Positions 53,359 through 63,671 of a DNA stretch of 64,000 nt are shown here, piece after piece; position 1 is the first letter of the stretch, and every line of letters starts with the position of its first letter. The notes below the pieces were generated by a model. It made no database searches. It was not told the DNA's origin and was given only the letters and a program-made list of their open reading frames with translations. Both the position numbers and the translations under genes were made by a program. The DNA is taken from positions 17,717 through 81,716 of the forward strand of contig DAVY01000009.1 in NCBI GenBank assembly GCA_002505775.1. The letters are read 5' to 3'. This stretch comes from Euryarchaeota archaeon UBA130. GTDB lineage: Archaea > Thermoplasmatota > Poseidoniia > Poseidoniales > Thalassarchaeaceae.

Positions 53359-55310
53359 CTGCCTCTCTCCGTCGGAATCATGGAGAGCTCCCTATCTCGA
53401 GTCGTTATCTCGGCAAAAATTCCAGCAACGAAGTCATCCAATGGAATTCCATTTAGCTGTTGACCAGTTCTGGACCTGATTGATACCGTTCCGTTCTCTG
53501 CCTCCTCATCGCCTAAGATTACCATGTAGGCGGGCCTCATTTTCCTGTGAGTCCTAATCTTTTTGCCCACCGTATTATCCGAATCATCTACATTGACCCT
53601 TACACCAGATTCGTAAAGTCTGTTCGCAACCGTCGCCGCATGTACCTTGTGTTTCTCAGAGATGGTAATTATCTGAACCTGGACTGGAGATAGCCAAGTT
53701 GGAAAGTTTCCAGCCCAATGCTCTGTTAGGAAGGCGACAAACCTCTCATGAGTGGATAGGGGAGCCCGATGAATTACGAATACTTCTCCGTTCTCATCTC
53801 CATTCTCATCTTTGTAACTCAAGCCAAAGCGATCCTTGGCGGCGAAGTCCAATTGAATTGTCGACATAGACTCCTCTCTGCCAAGAGCTGTGGTAAACTG
53901 AATATCTATCTTTGGCCCATAGAACGCAGCCTCTCCCACCGCCTCGATGAATGGCACTCCAATATCCTCCAGGATATCCCTAAGATGACTCTGCGTCGAC
54001 TCCCAGTTTTCAGGCTGGTCGATATATTTCTCAGTCTTTGCTGGATCCCAAAGAGACAGTCGAAGATGGAAGTTTTCGAAACCAAATGTTCTGTAATAGT
54101 CATTGACCATCTGCACATTGGCCCGTACTTCCTCGGCCACCTGATCCAGAGTGCAGTATATGTGTGCGTCATTCATCGATAGCATGCGTACTCTAAGAAG
54201 TCCTGCGAGAGTCCCAGAAAGCTCGTTTCTGTATACAGTTCCATATTCCGCTATTCTAACCGGCAAATCCCTGTAACTTCGTTTTTTGTTGTTGAAGACC
54301 AAGTGATGCATTGGGCAATTCATGGCTTTTAGGTAGTAGGTGCCGTCATCCATCTCCATCGGGGGGTACATTCCATCGGCATAGTGAGGAAGGTGTCCGC
54401 TAATTTCGAACAATTCTTGCTTGGCCAAAACAGGTGTTGTAACTCTTTGATATCCGTATGACTCTTCAGTCTCGATAGCGTACCTTTCTATTTCAGACTT
54501 TAGAATCTCACCGTTCGGAAGCCAGACTGGCAGTCCCTTGCCAATCTTCTCATCGATCATATACAGCTCCATCTCCTTGCCAATCTTCTTGTGATCGCGT
54601 TTTGATGCCTCCTCAATCTGTTGCTGACGTTCTTTCAGGCCTTCCTTAGTGGCGTAACACATACCATAAATCCTGACCAGCGTTTCGCGATTACTATCCG
54701 CACGCCAGTAAGCTGTACTGGTGCTAGTTAACTTGAACCATCTTAGATGAGAGGTGGATGGAACGTGAGGTCCACGACAGAGATCTACGAATTCCCCCTG
54801 ACGATAAATCGACGAACCGATATCATGGCCAATCTTGTCATCCATTATCTCGAGCTTGAACTTGTTATCTCCGAATATTGAGCGGAGATCGTTGTTGTCG
54901 TATTCCTCTCTAGAAATTGCCAGGTTTCTCTTTATTAGCTCCTTCATCCTCTTCTCTATTGTTTTGAGCTCTTCTTCAGAAATAGGATCCATATGGAAAT
55001 CGTAGTAGAAACCGTGGTCTATCGGAGGGCCTATCGTAGGCTTTGCATTGGGGAAGATCTCCGTTACTGCCTGTGCGAGTAAATGGGCACATGAGTGCCT
55101 AAGAATGTACAGCCCCTCTGGAGATTCTCCAAGAATAGGCATGACAGTACAGTCTCTATCCAACTCATGACTCATATCCCTTTCAATGCCATCAACTAGA
55201 GCAGCCACAGCCCCAGACTTCCTACCGTGTACGTTCTCAATGACCTCGCCCGCAGAAATCCCTATGGCGTACTCATGGACATCTCCACTGCCAACTTTAA
55301 CAGATATCAT
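53355..55310 (-). CDS. thrS: Threonyl-tRNA synthetase, bacterial type
   Basis: A 651-residue class II synthetase with the full bacterial/eukaryotic layout. A TGS domain (about 1-60) precedes the second N-terminal editing domain with HSCAHLLAQAVTEIFP and a later RGPHVPSTSHL providing the remaining zinc-type ligands. The catalytic core has motif 2 FRNELSG-like YRNELSGTLAGLLRVR, the zinc ligand MNCPMHH and motif 3 HRAPLSTHERFVAFL. The C-terminal anticodon domain follows (LSPVQVQIITIS). Most euryarchaea instead carry a ThrRS with an unrelated editing domain. The ATG at 55310 has GGAG upstream. Confidence 0.95.
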   Translation of the reverse strand: MISVKVGSGDVHEYAIGISAGEVIENVHGRKSGAVAALVDGIERDMSHELDRDCTVMPILGESPEGLYILRHSCAHLLAQAVTEIFPNAKPTIGPPIDHGFYYDFHMDPISEEELKTIEKRMKELIKRNLAISREEYDNNDLRSIFGDNKFKLEIMDDKIGHDIGSSIYRQGEFVDLCRGPHVPSTSHLRWFKLTSTSTAYWRADSNRETLVRIYGMCYATKEGLKERQQQIEEASKRDHKKIGKEMELYMIDEKIGKGLPVWLPNGEILKSEIERYAIETEESYGYQRVTTPVLAKQELFEISGHLPHYADGMYPPMEMDDGTYYLKAMNCPMHHLVFNNKKRSYRDLPVRIAEYGTVYRNELSGTLAGLLRVRMLSMNDAHIYCTLDQVAEEVRANVQMVNDYYRTFGFENFHLRLSLWDPAKTEKYIDQPENWESTQSHLRDILEDIGVPFIEAVGEAAFYGPKIDIQFTTALGREESMSTIQLDFAAKDRFGLSYKDENGDENGEVFVIHRAPLSTHERFVAFLTEHWAGNFPTWLSPVQVQIITISEKHKVHAATVANRLYESGVRVNVDDSDNTVGKKIRTHRKMRPAYMVILGDEEAENGTVSIRSRTGQQLNGIPLDDFVAGIFAEITTRDRELSMIPTERGS

Positions 55311-55472
55311 CGGTACCGTCTCCTATATCCGTCCGGTTGAGCAATCCCGTTTGAATTCGACTATCTATTTCTTCCAATAACCGCCAATTATTATTGTTCC
55401 GAACTTTTCGTGTTGCCCCTTCTGAGACTTTGCATTACGAAGCGATAAGACCAGTCCCCCCCTGGCACCACC

Positions 55473-56615
55473 ATGGTGAGGGTGGGCCTACTGGTTAATC
55501 CGGACGCTGGCCTAGGTGGGAGACTGGGCTTGAAAGGTTCGGATGGACAAGCTGAGATCGCTAGATCCATGGGTGCAGAAGATCGTTCTGGACCTAGAAT
55601 GAGACTCATGCTGGAACATTTCATCAACATCACAAAGGGAGAGAGCCTTGGAATCGAGTGGTTCGTAAGTGAGGGTAGAATGGGGACTCGTTGGACTCCA
55701 GAAGCCCTGTCTCCAATAGTCCCAATCCACTCGTCTTTAGGAGAAACTTACGCTAACGACACCAATCAGGCCATAAAGTGTATGATTGAATCGGACGTCG
55801 ATTTAATCTTGTATGCAGGAGGTGATGGAACAACCAGAGATATTGTTGCATCTTTATCAGATAATGGTAAACCAAATCTACCAATTATTGGCGTTCCTAC
55901 TGGTGTAAAGATGCACTCAGGATGTTTCGCATCCTCGCCCAAGGCGGCAGCCGAAGTTCTCAGTGCTTGGATAAATCAAGACCTCCTGCTATCCTCAACT
56001 GAAGTACTAGATCTAGATGAGGATCTCTACAGGCAAGGGAAATGGGTTGTCAGGCTTTATGCCGAGGCTATCACCCCCGCAAGCCCTCGATGGATGCAAG
56101 GCTCAAAGATGAGGGTGGAGGCATCCGGAGAGGAGGAGGTAGTTGAGGGGCTTTCAGATCATATCAGGGATACACTACTCGATGAAGGTAGGATGATAAT
56201 TTGGGGATCTGGAGGGACTTTGAGGACAATTGGTTCTAATCTCGGATTTGAATTGAATACTTTAGGTATCGACATATCGAAGGGAAATAGACTGATCGCT
56301 TCAGACCTTAATGAGAAGGAAATCATTCAGCACTTAGAGAAACATACTGGTGAAGTAACGCTTTTGTTATCTCCAATGGGGGGCCAAGGTTTTCTGATAG
56401 GTAGAGGAAACCTACAATTATCCCCAGAAGTACTCCGGATGGTTGGGGTAGACAATATCCTAGGAATAGTCACACCTGCAAAAATGCTCACCTTACGAAA
56501 CCTCAGAGTAGAAACTGGGGACCCTCAATTAGATGAAAAATTCTCAAAAAAGAGGTACCTAAAGGTATTGCAAGGGTACAGAACAACCAGAATTCTGCCT
56601 GTATCAGTAGACTGA
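55473..56615 (+). CDS. ATP-NAD kinase-like protein
   Basis: A 380-residue protein of the NAD kinase/diacylglycerol kinase-like fold, COG3199 branch. The N-terminus MVRVGLLVNPDAGLGGRLGL and GSDG match the NPxAGxGGxxGLKGTDG signature. The nucleotide-binding GGDGTTRDIVASL and IGVPTGVKMHSGCFA are the other conserved blocks. The C-terminal part is beta-rich. It may make NADP from NAD or act on a related substrate; another NAD kinase may exist elsewhere. ATG 55473; a weak TATA-like CGATAAGA lies about 26 bases upstream. Confidence 0.87.
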   Translation: MVRVGLLVNPDAGLGGRLGLKGSDGQAEIARSMGAEDRSGPRMRLMLEHFINITKGESLGIEWFVSEGRMGTRWTPEALSPIVPIHSSLGETYANDTNQAIKCMIESDVDLILYAGGDGTTRDIVASLSDNGKPNLPIIGVPTGVKMHSGCFASSPKAAAEVLSAWINQDLLLSSTEVLDLDEDLYRQGKWVVRLYAEAITPASPRWMQGSKMRVEASGEEEVVEGLSDHIRDTLLDEGRMIIWGSGGTLRTIGSNLGFELNTLGIDISKGNRLIASDLNEKEIIQHLEKHTGEVTLLLSPMGGQGFLIGRGNLQLSPEVLRMVGVDNILGIVTPAKMLTLRNLRVETGDPQLDEKFSKKRYLKVLQGYRTTRILPVSVD

Positions 56616-56646
56616 ATGGTCAATTTCTAAGATAAGCATCACATAT

Positions 56647-56654
56647 GTTATATC
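56647..56654 (+). promoter_or_regulatory. Candidate TATA box for the TPR protein gene
   Basis: GTTATATC is centred about 26 bases before the ATG at 56676, with no Shine-Dalgarno between. It is the clearest leaderless-type promoter in the window. Confidence 0.55.
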
Positions 56655-56675
56655 ATTCCCCGCCACCGGGAAGAC

Positions 56676-58430
56676 ATGGATTTAGCACCTGAGATGTACG
56701 ATTTTGGAGATGAAGAGAATTATTCCTTCGCTAGAAGGGTAACTTGCGCGAGTGAAGAATCGAGGAAGATGTTCGCTCTTGCATATGGGCATATGTTGAA
56801 TTACAACCATGAAGAAGCAATCGCATGCTTCTCAAAGTGCGCTGAAATGGATCCAGACTGTGCTATGGCATGGTGGGGGATAGCTTATTGTGTCTCATCA
56901 AATTATAATTGGACTCCTGGACTTGGATCTGGACATGACCCAATTCAGAAGGCTATGTCCCTAAGGGAACATTGCACAGAGCTTGAACAGGACCTGATCT
57001 TAGCCCTTTCAAAGAGACATTCCGAGGAGGCGAGAGATGCAGCAGACCCCTCAGTATTGAACATGGGAAATAGTCCCGAACTTAACATAGCCTTCGCTGA
57101 AGCAATGGCCCCACTCTATGAAAAATACGATGGAGACCTCGATGTAACTGCAATCTATGTTGAGGCTTTGATGAATCTGAAAGCATGGCAATTGTGGGAT
57201 AAGGATACCAAGTCAGGAGAGATTACCCCAGCAGATGATAATACACTTCTTCTGGTAGATATCATGGAACGAGCATTTGAAAATAGTGATGAAGCCAAGA
57301 CACACCCAGCCCTTTGTCATCTATATTGTCACGCCCTTGAATTGTCACCATTCCCAGAGAAGGCACTACCTGCGGCTGATGTTCTTAGGGACCTAATGCC
57401 AGGCTTAGGTCATTTGGTCCATATGCCATCCCACATTGATGCATGGGTCGGACAATGGAAAGAGGCGATAGATTGCAACATAGCAGCGGTTGAAGCTGAC
57501 GATAGATACGTGGAAATTACCGGTAATGAATCCCAGTTCTACAAGTTCTACAGGATGCACAATCATCACTTCGTTGTTTGGTGTGCAATGTTCGATGGCC
57601 AGTATGAAACTGCATTGAAATATGCCAGAAAGGCAGTCAGTACCCTGCCACAAGGAGATGAGAATTCCGGTGTCCAGTTCATGCTTGCAGGTATTATACC
57701 AATGGGAGCCATATTCCTAGAATCATACGTCACGATGCCATGGCATGTCATGATTAGATTCGGAAAGTGGGATGACATATTGGCTGAACCAATGTATTCC
57801 GACAAGGAAGTATTCCCTGCAACCATTGCCACCCAGCACTACGCTAGAGGAGTTGCATACGCCTCCAAGGGAATGGTTAGAGAGGCTGAGGCAGAGCAAG
57901 CCCTATTCAACGAGGCTCTGAAAAATCCATCTCTCGAGGGAAGGGTTATGCATAACAATTTCATGTATCAAGATCCTTCTGAGGGGCCCTCAATACTCAA
58001 CGTCAACGCTTCTATTCTTGAGGGAGAAATAGAATACAGAAGACAGTTCCTAGCTAAGGCAAAAGGAGAATCGTATGATTTCTCTGCCGCGTTCGATGAG
58101 CTACGAAGAGGAGTTGATCTGTCCCTAAATTTAGCATACAACGAACCATGGGGCCAGATGCAACCAGTTAGGCATATCCTGGGGGCCCTACTTCTTGAGC
58201 AGGGACATATCGAGGAAGCCGAACAAGTATATCGCGAAGATATCAAGCTATGGAAAGATAACATGTGGGGCCTTCTAGGACTAAAATTGTGCTTGGAAGC
58301 AAGAGAGGATAAATCAGGGGAGCTCGAGAAAGTATCAGCTTTGTTCAAAGAGAGAAGCTCAAGGGCTGACATTGTTCCAGCAAAGACCTGCTTTTGTGCA
58401 CAGGACAGTCATCCCGATAGTTGCTGTTAA
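56676..58430 (+). CDS. TPR-repeat protein
   Basis: A 584-residue, probably cytoplasmic, helical repeat protein. TPR-like units are visible in the first part (ALAYGHMLNYNHEEAIACF then CAEMDPDCAMAWWGIAY), in the middle (AMFDGQYETALKYARKAV) and near the C-terminus (ALLLEQGHIEEAEQVYRED). HLYCHALELSPFPEKALPAA and GLGHLVHMPSHIDAWVGQW are characteristic of a widespread bacterial TPR family of unknown function; several His residues there may bind metal. The C-terminus is Cys-rich (TCFCAQDSHPDSCC). A TATA element 26 bases upstream supports the ATG at 56676. Confidence 0.85.
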   Translation: MDLAPEMYDFGDEENYSFARRVTCASEESRKMFALAYGHMLNYNHEEAIACFSKCAEMDPDCAMAWWGIAYCVSSNYNWTPGLGSGHDPIQKAMSLREHCTELEQDLILALSKRHSEEARDAADPSVLNMGNSPELNIAFAEAMAPLYEKYDGDLDVTAIYVEALMNLKAWQLWDKDTKSGEITPADDNTLLLVDIMERAFENSDEAKTHPALCHLYCHALELSPFPEKALPAADVLRDLMPGLGHLVHMPSHIDAWVGQWKEAIDCNIAAVEADDRYVEITGNESQFYKFYRMHNHHFVVWCAMFDGQYETALKYARKAVSTLPQGDENSGVQFMLAGIIPMGAIFLESYVTMPWHVMIRFGKWDDILAEPMYSDKEVFPATIATQHYARGVAYASKGMVREAEAEQALFNEALKNPSLEGRVMHNNFMYQDPSEGPSILNVNASILEGEIEYRRQFLAKAKGESYDFSAAFDELRRGVDLSLNLAYNEPWGQMQPVRHILGALLLEQGHIEEAEQVYREDIKLWKDNMWGLLGLKLCLEAREDKSGELEKVSALFKERSSRADIVPAKTCFCAQDSHPDSCC

Positions 58431-58463
58431 TAGGCTGATTTCCTACTATGTTCCTGTCTAGGA

Positions 58464-59207
58464 TTAACATAATTTGGATACCGCAATTGCTGCTCCGAGA
58501 GCTCCTGCTTTAGTACCGAATCTAGCCGGCTTAATCTGTGCTTCACTGGAAATCAAGTCAGAGAACTCACTCCAATGCTCCATAATTCCGCCATAAAGAA
58601 CGATCAAGTCCGGCTCAGTCAATCTTTCAAGAAACTCTATGCCTTCTTGAAATCTATTAGCCCACTCCCCAATGGATAACCCCTCCTCACTCCTAGTACT
58701 GGCAGAGATATGGGACTCAAGAGAACCCTCCAGTCTTGGATGAGGTTCTCTGCCATACTCCAAATTGGGAACCATAGCTCCATTATTTTGTATCGTGGTT
58801 CCAATACCAGTGCCTATTGTGACAGTCAATATTGTTCCATTCTGATTTTTGCTAGATCCTAAACTATATTCTGTCAAAGCAACAGCATCAGCATCATTAA
58901 TCATGGTGAAAATCCCATGGTGGAAATTTTCCAGCTCACCCTTGAGATCCAATTCAATCCATTCATCTCCAAGATTGGGGGCCGTCAGAATCCTACCATC
59001 AGATACTACTCCTGGGAAGCCAAGTCCTATTGGCCCAGACCATCCGATATCAATTAATGAATCCCTGATTCTGGGAACTATACTCGATGGCTTGGTATCT
59101 CCATCATGAGCGATAACTTGCCATTTACTACAAAGGATACCGGTCCCCACATCAAAGACCCCTAGCCTGAAACCACTCCCTCCCAAATCAATACCCAGGC
59201 ATCGCAC
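58464..59207 (-). CDS. ROK-family sugar kinase, polyphosphate glucokinase-like
   Basis: A 247-residue ASKHA kinase. The phosphate loop LGIDLGGSGFRLGVFD is at the N-terminus, followed by GPIGLGFPGVVSDGRI, NDADAVALTEYSLG and TVTIGTGIGTTIQNNGAMVPN. These match polyphosphate/ATP glucokinases (PPGK) of the ROK superfamily, common in actinobacteria. The catalytic Asp is in INDADA. The C-terminal LIVLYGGIMEHW is typical. Substrate is inferred to be glucose. It follows the CTP synthase gene by 33 bases on the same strand. Confidence 0.85.
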   Translation of the reverse strand: MRCLGIDLGGSGFRLGVFDVGTGILCSKWQVIAHDGDTKPSSIVPRIRDSLIDIGWSGPIGLGFPGVVSDGRILTAPNLGDEWIELDLKGELENFHHGIFTMINDADAVALTEYSLGSSKNQNGTILTVTIGTGIGTTIQNNGAMVPNLEYGREPHPRLEGSLESHISASTRSEEGLSIGEWANRFQEGIEFLERLTEPDLIVLYGGIMEHWSEFSDLISSEAQIKPARFGTKAGALGAAIAVSKLC

Positions 59208-59240
59208 AGCCGGAACAGGAGAGAATAATATTTCAATCTA

Positions 59241-60887
59241 CTATATTTCTTGGCCACACGCAGCTTTCAGCAATCCAAGGAAGGGGGGGCTCGGTCTCCC
59301 CGGTCTAGACTTGAACTCTGGATGATATTGTGTACCCACATAGTATGGATGACCGTTTAGCTCCATAATCTCACATCTTTTACCAGTCTCGTCCTTTCCA
59401 ACGTATACCAGCCCCGATGCCTCAATCTTCTCAATAAGATCCGGGTTCACCTCGTAGCGATGCCTATGTCGTTCGTTGACATGGTCCACTCCCCCGTAGA
59501 GCCTTCTAATCTTGCAATCGTCCACAAGGAAAGGAGTGGGCTTGGAACCAAGCCTCATTGTTCCCCCCATGTGTGTCTTTGAAATCTCAGGCATGAAAAC
59601 TACAGCATGTACAGGAGCGTCATCATCGAACTCAGCTGAATTAGCGCCCTCAATATTCAAAACATTTCTACAGAACTCTATCGTTGCGATTTGTAAACCT
59701 AAACATACTCCAAGATATGGAACTTCATTGACTCTGGCATAATTTGCCGCTGCGATCTTCCCTTCAACACCACGATTCCCAAATCCTCCGGGCACCAAGA
59801 TTCCGTCCGCTGACTCCAGCACTTCCCATGCTTCTTCATGATTATCTGTCCTATCATTTGGGTCTAGATCAGTGGACTCTATCCAGTCTATCTGCAATTT
59901 TCTACCAACTGCGAATGCGCTATGTTGCAGAGCTTTAATCACTGAGAGGTATGAGTCTGAAAGTCCAGTGTACTTACCCACCATTGCGATTCTTACTTCA
60001 TCTTCCAGAGTATCCACCTTGTCGGCCATCATCCTCCATTCATCCAATATTGGCAACTTAGCCGGAACTTGAAATCCTAGATGGACCGAAACCTTCCGTA
60101 GAACGGACTGCTCAAAGAGTGATATTGGAATCTGATAAAGATTGGAAACGTCATGTGCAGAAACAACAGCGTCTTCATCCACATGACAGAACGCGGCCAG
60201 CTTGGACTTAGTCTCGGAGTCAAGTGGCTTCTCCGACCTACAAACTAGAATATCAGGAATTATTCCTAAGCCCCTCAATTCCTTCACAGTGTGTTGGGTA
60301 GGTTTTGTTTTCTGTTCTCCTACTGGGCCCATAACTGGCACTAGACTGACGTGAACGAAACAGACATTTCCTTTTCCAGCTCTGAATTGAAATTGACGTA
60401 GTGCTTCGATGAATGGCGCACTCTCAATATCCCCAACTGTCCCCCCTAGCTCAATCACACATGCGTCTGGAGTTTCAGACGATCCATCCGCAGGGACATG
60501 AGCCACCTTTTCTATCCATTCCTGGATTTCATTTGTGATGTGCGGAACAACTTGCACGGTCTTTCCAAGATAGTCCCCTCTCCTCTCCTTATCGATTACA
60601 TTGGCATACACTTTCCCGGTTGTGATGTTATTGTCTTTTGTGAGTGCAATATCCAAAAATCTCTCATAATTCCCCAAATCAAGATCTACTTCACCTCCAT
60701 CATCGAGAACGAAAACCTCTCCATGTTCAAATGGAGACATAGTTCCAGCATCGCTGTTAAGATAAGGGTCAATCTTGATTGAAGTAACCCTAAGTCCAGC
60801 CGATTTTAGAAGAACTCCAATGCTACTTGCAGTTACCCCTTTACCCAATCCAGATAGGACTCCGCCCGTCACTACGACATACTTCAT
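59241..60887 (-). CDS. pyrG: CTP synthase
   Basis: A 548-residue enzyme that aminates UTP to CTP. The N-terminal synthase domain begins [20 protein letters not shown] and has [20 protein letters not shown] and [18 protein letters not shown]. The C-terminal glutaminase domain has [12 protein letters not shown] and the nucleophile in [11 protein letters not shown], with the His-Glu pair in [17 protein letters not shown]. Length is normal. The start at 60887 matches the family N-terminus; a longer frame from 60950 adds 21 non-family residues. It is divergent from the threonine dehydrogenase gene. Confidence 0.97.
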   Translation of the reverse strand: MKYVVVTGGVLSGLGKGVTASSIGVLLKSAGLRVTSIKIDPYLNSDAGTMSPFEHGEVFVLDDGGEVDLDLGNYERFLDIALTKDNNITTGKVYANVIDKERRGDYLGKTVQVVPHITNEIQEWIEKVAHVPADGSSETPDACVIELGGTVGDIESAPFIEALRQFQFRAGKGNVCFVHVSLVPVMGPVGEQKTKPTQHTVKELRGLGIIPDILVCRSEKPLDSETKSKLAAFCHVDEDAVVSAHDVSNLYQIPISLFEQSVLRKVSVHLGFQVPAKLPILDEWRMMADKVDTLEDEVRIAMVGKYTGLSDSYLSVIKALQHSAFAVGRKLQIDWIESTDLDPNDRTDNHEEAWEVLESADGILVPGGFGNRGVEGKIAAANYARVNEVPYLGVCLGLQIATIEFCRNVLNIEGANSAEFDDDAPVHAVVFMPEISKTHMGGTMRLGSKPTPFLVDDCKIRRLYGGVDHVNERHRHRYEVNPDLIEKIEASGLVYVGKDETGKRCEIMELNGHPYYVGTQYHPEFKSRPGRPSPPFLGLLKAACGQEI

Positions 60888-60994
60888 GTAATCAACGGGG
60901 TTTGAAGCCATCATGCCTCGCATATCAACATTGGGTCGATAAATGGTCAATATTGGACATCAATGACCAAGTAGCTCCAGCTTTGGGGAGCCCC

Positions 60995-61960
60995 ATGGTC
61001 GAGCCACCCGGGGACAGAATTCTTGTCACGGGGGCACTAGGTCAGATAGGAACTGAGCTGGTTTCGGAACTAAGGAAAAAGCATGGTAATGATACTGTTC
61101 TTGCCACAGACATCAGAGAACCAGATAATGATCGATACTTTCCAGAAGGGCCATTTTGCAATCTAAGTGTACTAGACGGCGAAGCCATGGAGAAAACAGT
61201 CACTGACGAGGGAATTGGGACAGTTTACCATCTCGCTGCAATTTTATCCGCCACAGGTGAGAAAAATCCAGAGCTCTGTCATAGGGTGAATGTCGGAGGA
61301 ACTGTTACTGTGCTGGAGACGGCTAGAGATTTCGGCCTGAAGGTATTCGTGCCTTCTTCAATAGCAGTTTTTGGCCCAGACTCACCAAGGATTGCACCAC
61401 AAAAAGCAACTCTAAACCCTACTACGACTTATGGTAAGACAAAAGTCACAGGAGAGGTCTTGGGTATGAATTATTTCAAGCAATACGGGGTTGACATCAG
61501 AGGACTCAGATATCCAGGTTTGATTTCATGGAAAGCACCTGCAGGTGGGGGAACTACTGACTATGCAGTTGACATCTTCCACGCAGCAATTAATGATGGG
61601 CATTACAATTGCTTTGTTAGTGAGGATACTAGACTGCCAATGATGTATATCGATGACGCAATCATGGCAACAGAAATGATAATGCAGGCCGATGGGAGTA
61701 GCCTCGGTACATCTAGGGCTGGTTACAATATCAGAGGGTGTTCATTCACTGCTGGAGAACTGGCGGATAGAATTTCCCTCAGGATTCCAGAATTCACATG
61801 TGATTTCAATCCCGATTTCAGACAGAAGGTTGCCGACTCTTGGCCAAATGATGTTGATGATAATCCAGCTAAGGATGATTGGGGCTGGGAGGCTAATTTC
61901 AATTTGGATAGAATAGTGGACGAAATGTTAGAAAATCTCAGGAAAAATCAGTCTTCCTGA
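60995..61960 (+). CDS. L-threonine 3-dehydrogenase, SDR type
   Basis: An extended short-chain dehydrogenase of 321 residues. The NAD-binding ILVTGALGQIGTELVSEL, VYHLAAILSATGEKNP, PSSIAVFGPDSP and the catalytic YxxxK in TTYGKTKVTGE are present. RYPGLISWKAPAGGGTTDYA is characteristic of SDR-type L-threonine dehydrogenases found in bacteria and some Thermoplasmatota. It would oxidise threonine to 2-amino-3-oxobutyrate. ATG 60995 with GGGGAG upstream is used; a longer frame from 60827 overlaps pyrG. The 3' end overlaps the convergent thermosome gene by 13 bases. Confidence 0.92.
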   Translation: MVEPPGDRILVTGALGQIGTELVSELRKKHGNDTVLATDIREPDNDRYFPEGPFCNLSVLDGEAMEKTVTDEGIGTVYHLAAILSATGEKNPELCHRVNVGGTVTVLETARDFGLKVFVPSSIAVFGPDSPRIAPQKATLNPTTTYGKTKVTGEVLGMNYFKQYGVDIRGLRYPGLISWKAPAGGGTTDYAVDIFHAAINDGHYNCFVSEDTRLPMMYIDDAIMATEMIMQADGSSLGTSRAGYNIRGCSFTAGELADRISLRIPEFTCDFNPDFRQKVADSWPNDVDDNPAKDDWGWEANFNLDRIVDEMLENLRKNQSS

Positions 61961-63561
61961 TCTTCCTCGTCCTTCCAGTCAGGGGTAGTTGGATCCTGCT
62001 TTGCCCACAAGACATCATTTATTCTCAGAACACTAATTGTCGCCTCCGTAGATCCAGAGATTGAGTGGCTTGTTACAAAAAGCGGGTCCAAAATTCCCAG
62101 CTGATCCATTCTAGCCTTCTTCCCAGTCATCGCATCGAGTCCAATCCAAGCCCCATCATCTCGATCAGATGTCTGTGCTGCAGACAAATCTAGTAACACA
62201 TCAATTGGGTCTAGGCCAGCATTCTCGGCCAGAGTTCTGGGAATTACTTCGAGAGCAGCCGCATAAGCCTCCATTGCCAACTGTTCTCGCCCAGGATTTC
62301 CCAATGCGAATGACCGAATGTGCCTAGCTAAATGGGTTTGAATGGCGCCTCCTCCTGGAACGACTCTTGAGTCTCTGAGCATTCTGAATGATACGCCCAT
62401 AGCATCATCAAAAGACCTCATAGATTCTTCTCTGATCTGCGGAGATGTCCCCCTAAAGACCACAGTAAGAGCACCCATTTCGGAACCTTTGATGGTCGTA
62501 TGTGTCACACCTGCAATTGACTCCTCCTTCCTGCTTGTAAAAACACCAAGATCTTCCCCTGAAGCTCTTGAAGGGTCTCTTATTATCCTCGCTCCTGTGA
62601 TTCTGGATAGGATCTCCAAGTCACCTCTCTCAAACCGTCTGTAAGTTGTAATTCCCGAATCCGACAGCATCGATATCGCTTCCTCTGAGATTCCATCTCT
62701 AACAATAAGCAGGTCCACGTCCAGCGATGAAAGGTGATCGACCGACTTCTTGAGCTTTGCAAGAGACCTCTCATGAAATCCCCTGAGGACACCAGGGCTA
62801 CTAACTTCTATCTCGGCCTCCATCTCCAATTTTGCATTTTCCAATCCGCCATCTATGATAGCTATCGTGCCCCCTCCGGAGGCTTCAGGAGTTCCCATGT
62901 CAACTCTCGATTTCGCAATCATGAGGCCGTTGACGAGTGAGCTATCTGTGGATGAACCGCCCCCTACCTCAAGCCTCTTAACCCTCAATCTTTCCAAGTC
63001 ATCGCTTCCTTCCTCCTCCGAAAGTATCCCAGCCGCTTCTAATGCGATATCCGTAATATGGGATGCCAATGAAGTACTTACTTTCCCTGCTAATGTCGTT
63101 GAGATTACCGATTTTACTTCATCTGGATAATTAGCACGCCTTGATATCCTTTCCAGTTCGGAGATAGCTTCTCTCTCAGCCTGTATGTAGCCACTTATTA
63201 TTGTGGAAGGGTGAATGCCCATTCTCACTAGCTCTAGAGAATTCTGTAGTAATTCTGCAGTTAGAACGACAGTCGATGTTGTGCCGTCCCTTGCTGATTT
63301 GTCCTGTGATGAGGATGCGGATATTAACAACCTAGCAGTGGGATGTTCAACCTTGGCAGTTTCAATCACAGTGACTCCGTCGTTGGTAACCAGACTCCCT
63401 CCATCTGCATCGACCAGCATTTTGTCTAAGCCTCTGGGCCCAAGGGTTGACCTTACGGCCCCGGCAAGTGCAACGGCCGCCTTGACATTATTCACCAAAG
63501 CTGCACGACCCTCTAATCGATCGGTGTCTTGTATTGCAACATCATGCTCAGCCTGCACCAT
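61948..63561 (-). CDS. Thermosome subunit (group II chaperonin)
   Basis: A 537-residue chaperonin subunit. AALVNNVKAAVALAGAVRST, LGPRGLDKMLVDADGGS, TNDGVTVIETAKVEHP and DGTTSTVVLTAELLQ match the equatorial domain. The C-terminal half has VVPGGGAIQTHLARHIR and the nucleotide-binding IGLDAMTGKKARMD region. The C-terminus is acidic (WKDEEDQED), without a Gly/Met tail. The ATG at 63561 is used; a longer frame from 63636 adds 25 residues that do not resemble the family. Promoter-like sequences and an imperfect palindrome lie about 80-95 bases upstream. The gene would help folding of cytosolic proteins. Confidence 0.95.
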   Translation of the reverse strand: MVQAEHDVAIQDTDRLEGRAALVNNVKAAVALAGAVRSTLGPRGLDKMLVDADGGSLVTNDGVTVIETAKVEHPTARLLISASSSQDKSARDGTTSTVVLTAELLQNSLELVRMGIHPSTIISGYIQAEREAISELERISRRANYPDEVKSVISTTLAGKVSTSLASHITDIALEAAGILSEEEGSDDLERLRVKRLEVGGGSSTDSSLVNGLMIAKSRVDMGTPEASGGGTIAIIDGGLENAKLEMEAEIEVSSPGVLRGFHERSLAKLKKSVDHLSSLDVDLLIVRDGISEEAISMLSDSGITTYRRFERGDLEILSRITGARIIRDPSRASGEDLGVFTSRKEESIAGVTHTTIKGSEMGALTVVFRGTSPQIREESMRSFDDAMGVSFRMLRDSRVVPGGGAIQTHLARHIRSFALGNPGREQLAMEAYAAALEVIPRTLAENAGLDPIDVLLDLSAAQTSDRDDGAWIGLDAMTGKKARMDQLGILDPLFVTSHSISGSTEATISVLRINDVLWAKQDPTTPDWKDEEDQED

Positions 63562-63639
63562 GACGGTCGGAATCAAGCAATAGATTTCAAGCTCTCCATC
63601 ACTAATACGCCCCAATTTACCTGATATGCTATTCACAAA

Positions 63640-63653
63640 ATGAACATATTCAT
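63640..63653. promoter_or_regulatory. Imperfect palindrome, possible operator
   Basis: ATGAACATATTCAT has arms ATGAA and TTCAT, with 12 of 14 positions symmetric. It abuts a TATA-like CCTATATG (reverse strand, 63651-63658) that could serve the thermosome gene, whose ATG is about 80 bases further on. A protein bound here could control either divergent gene. Confidence 0.35.
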
Positions 63654-63671
63654 ATAGGAAACTGCTCTCCG

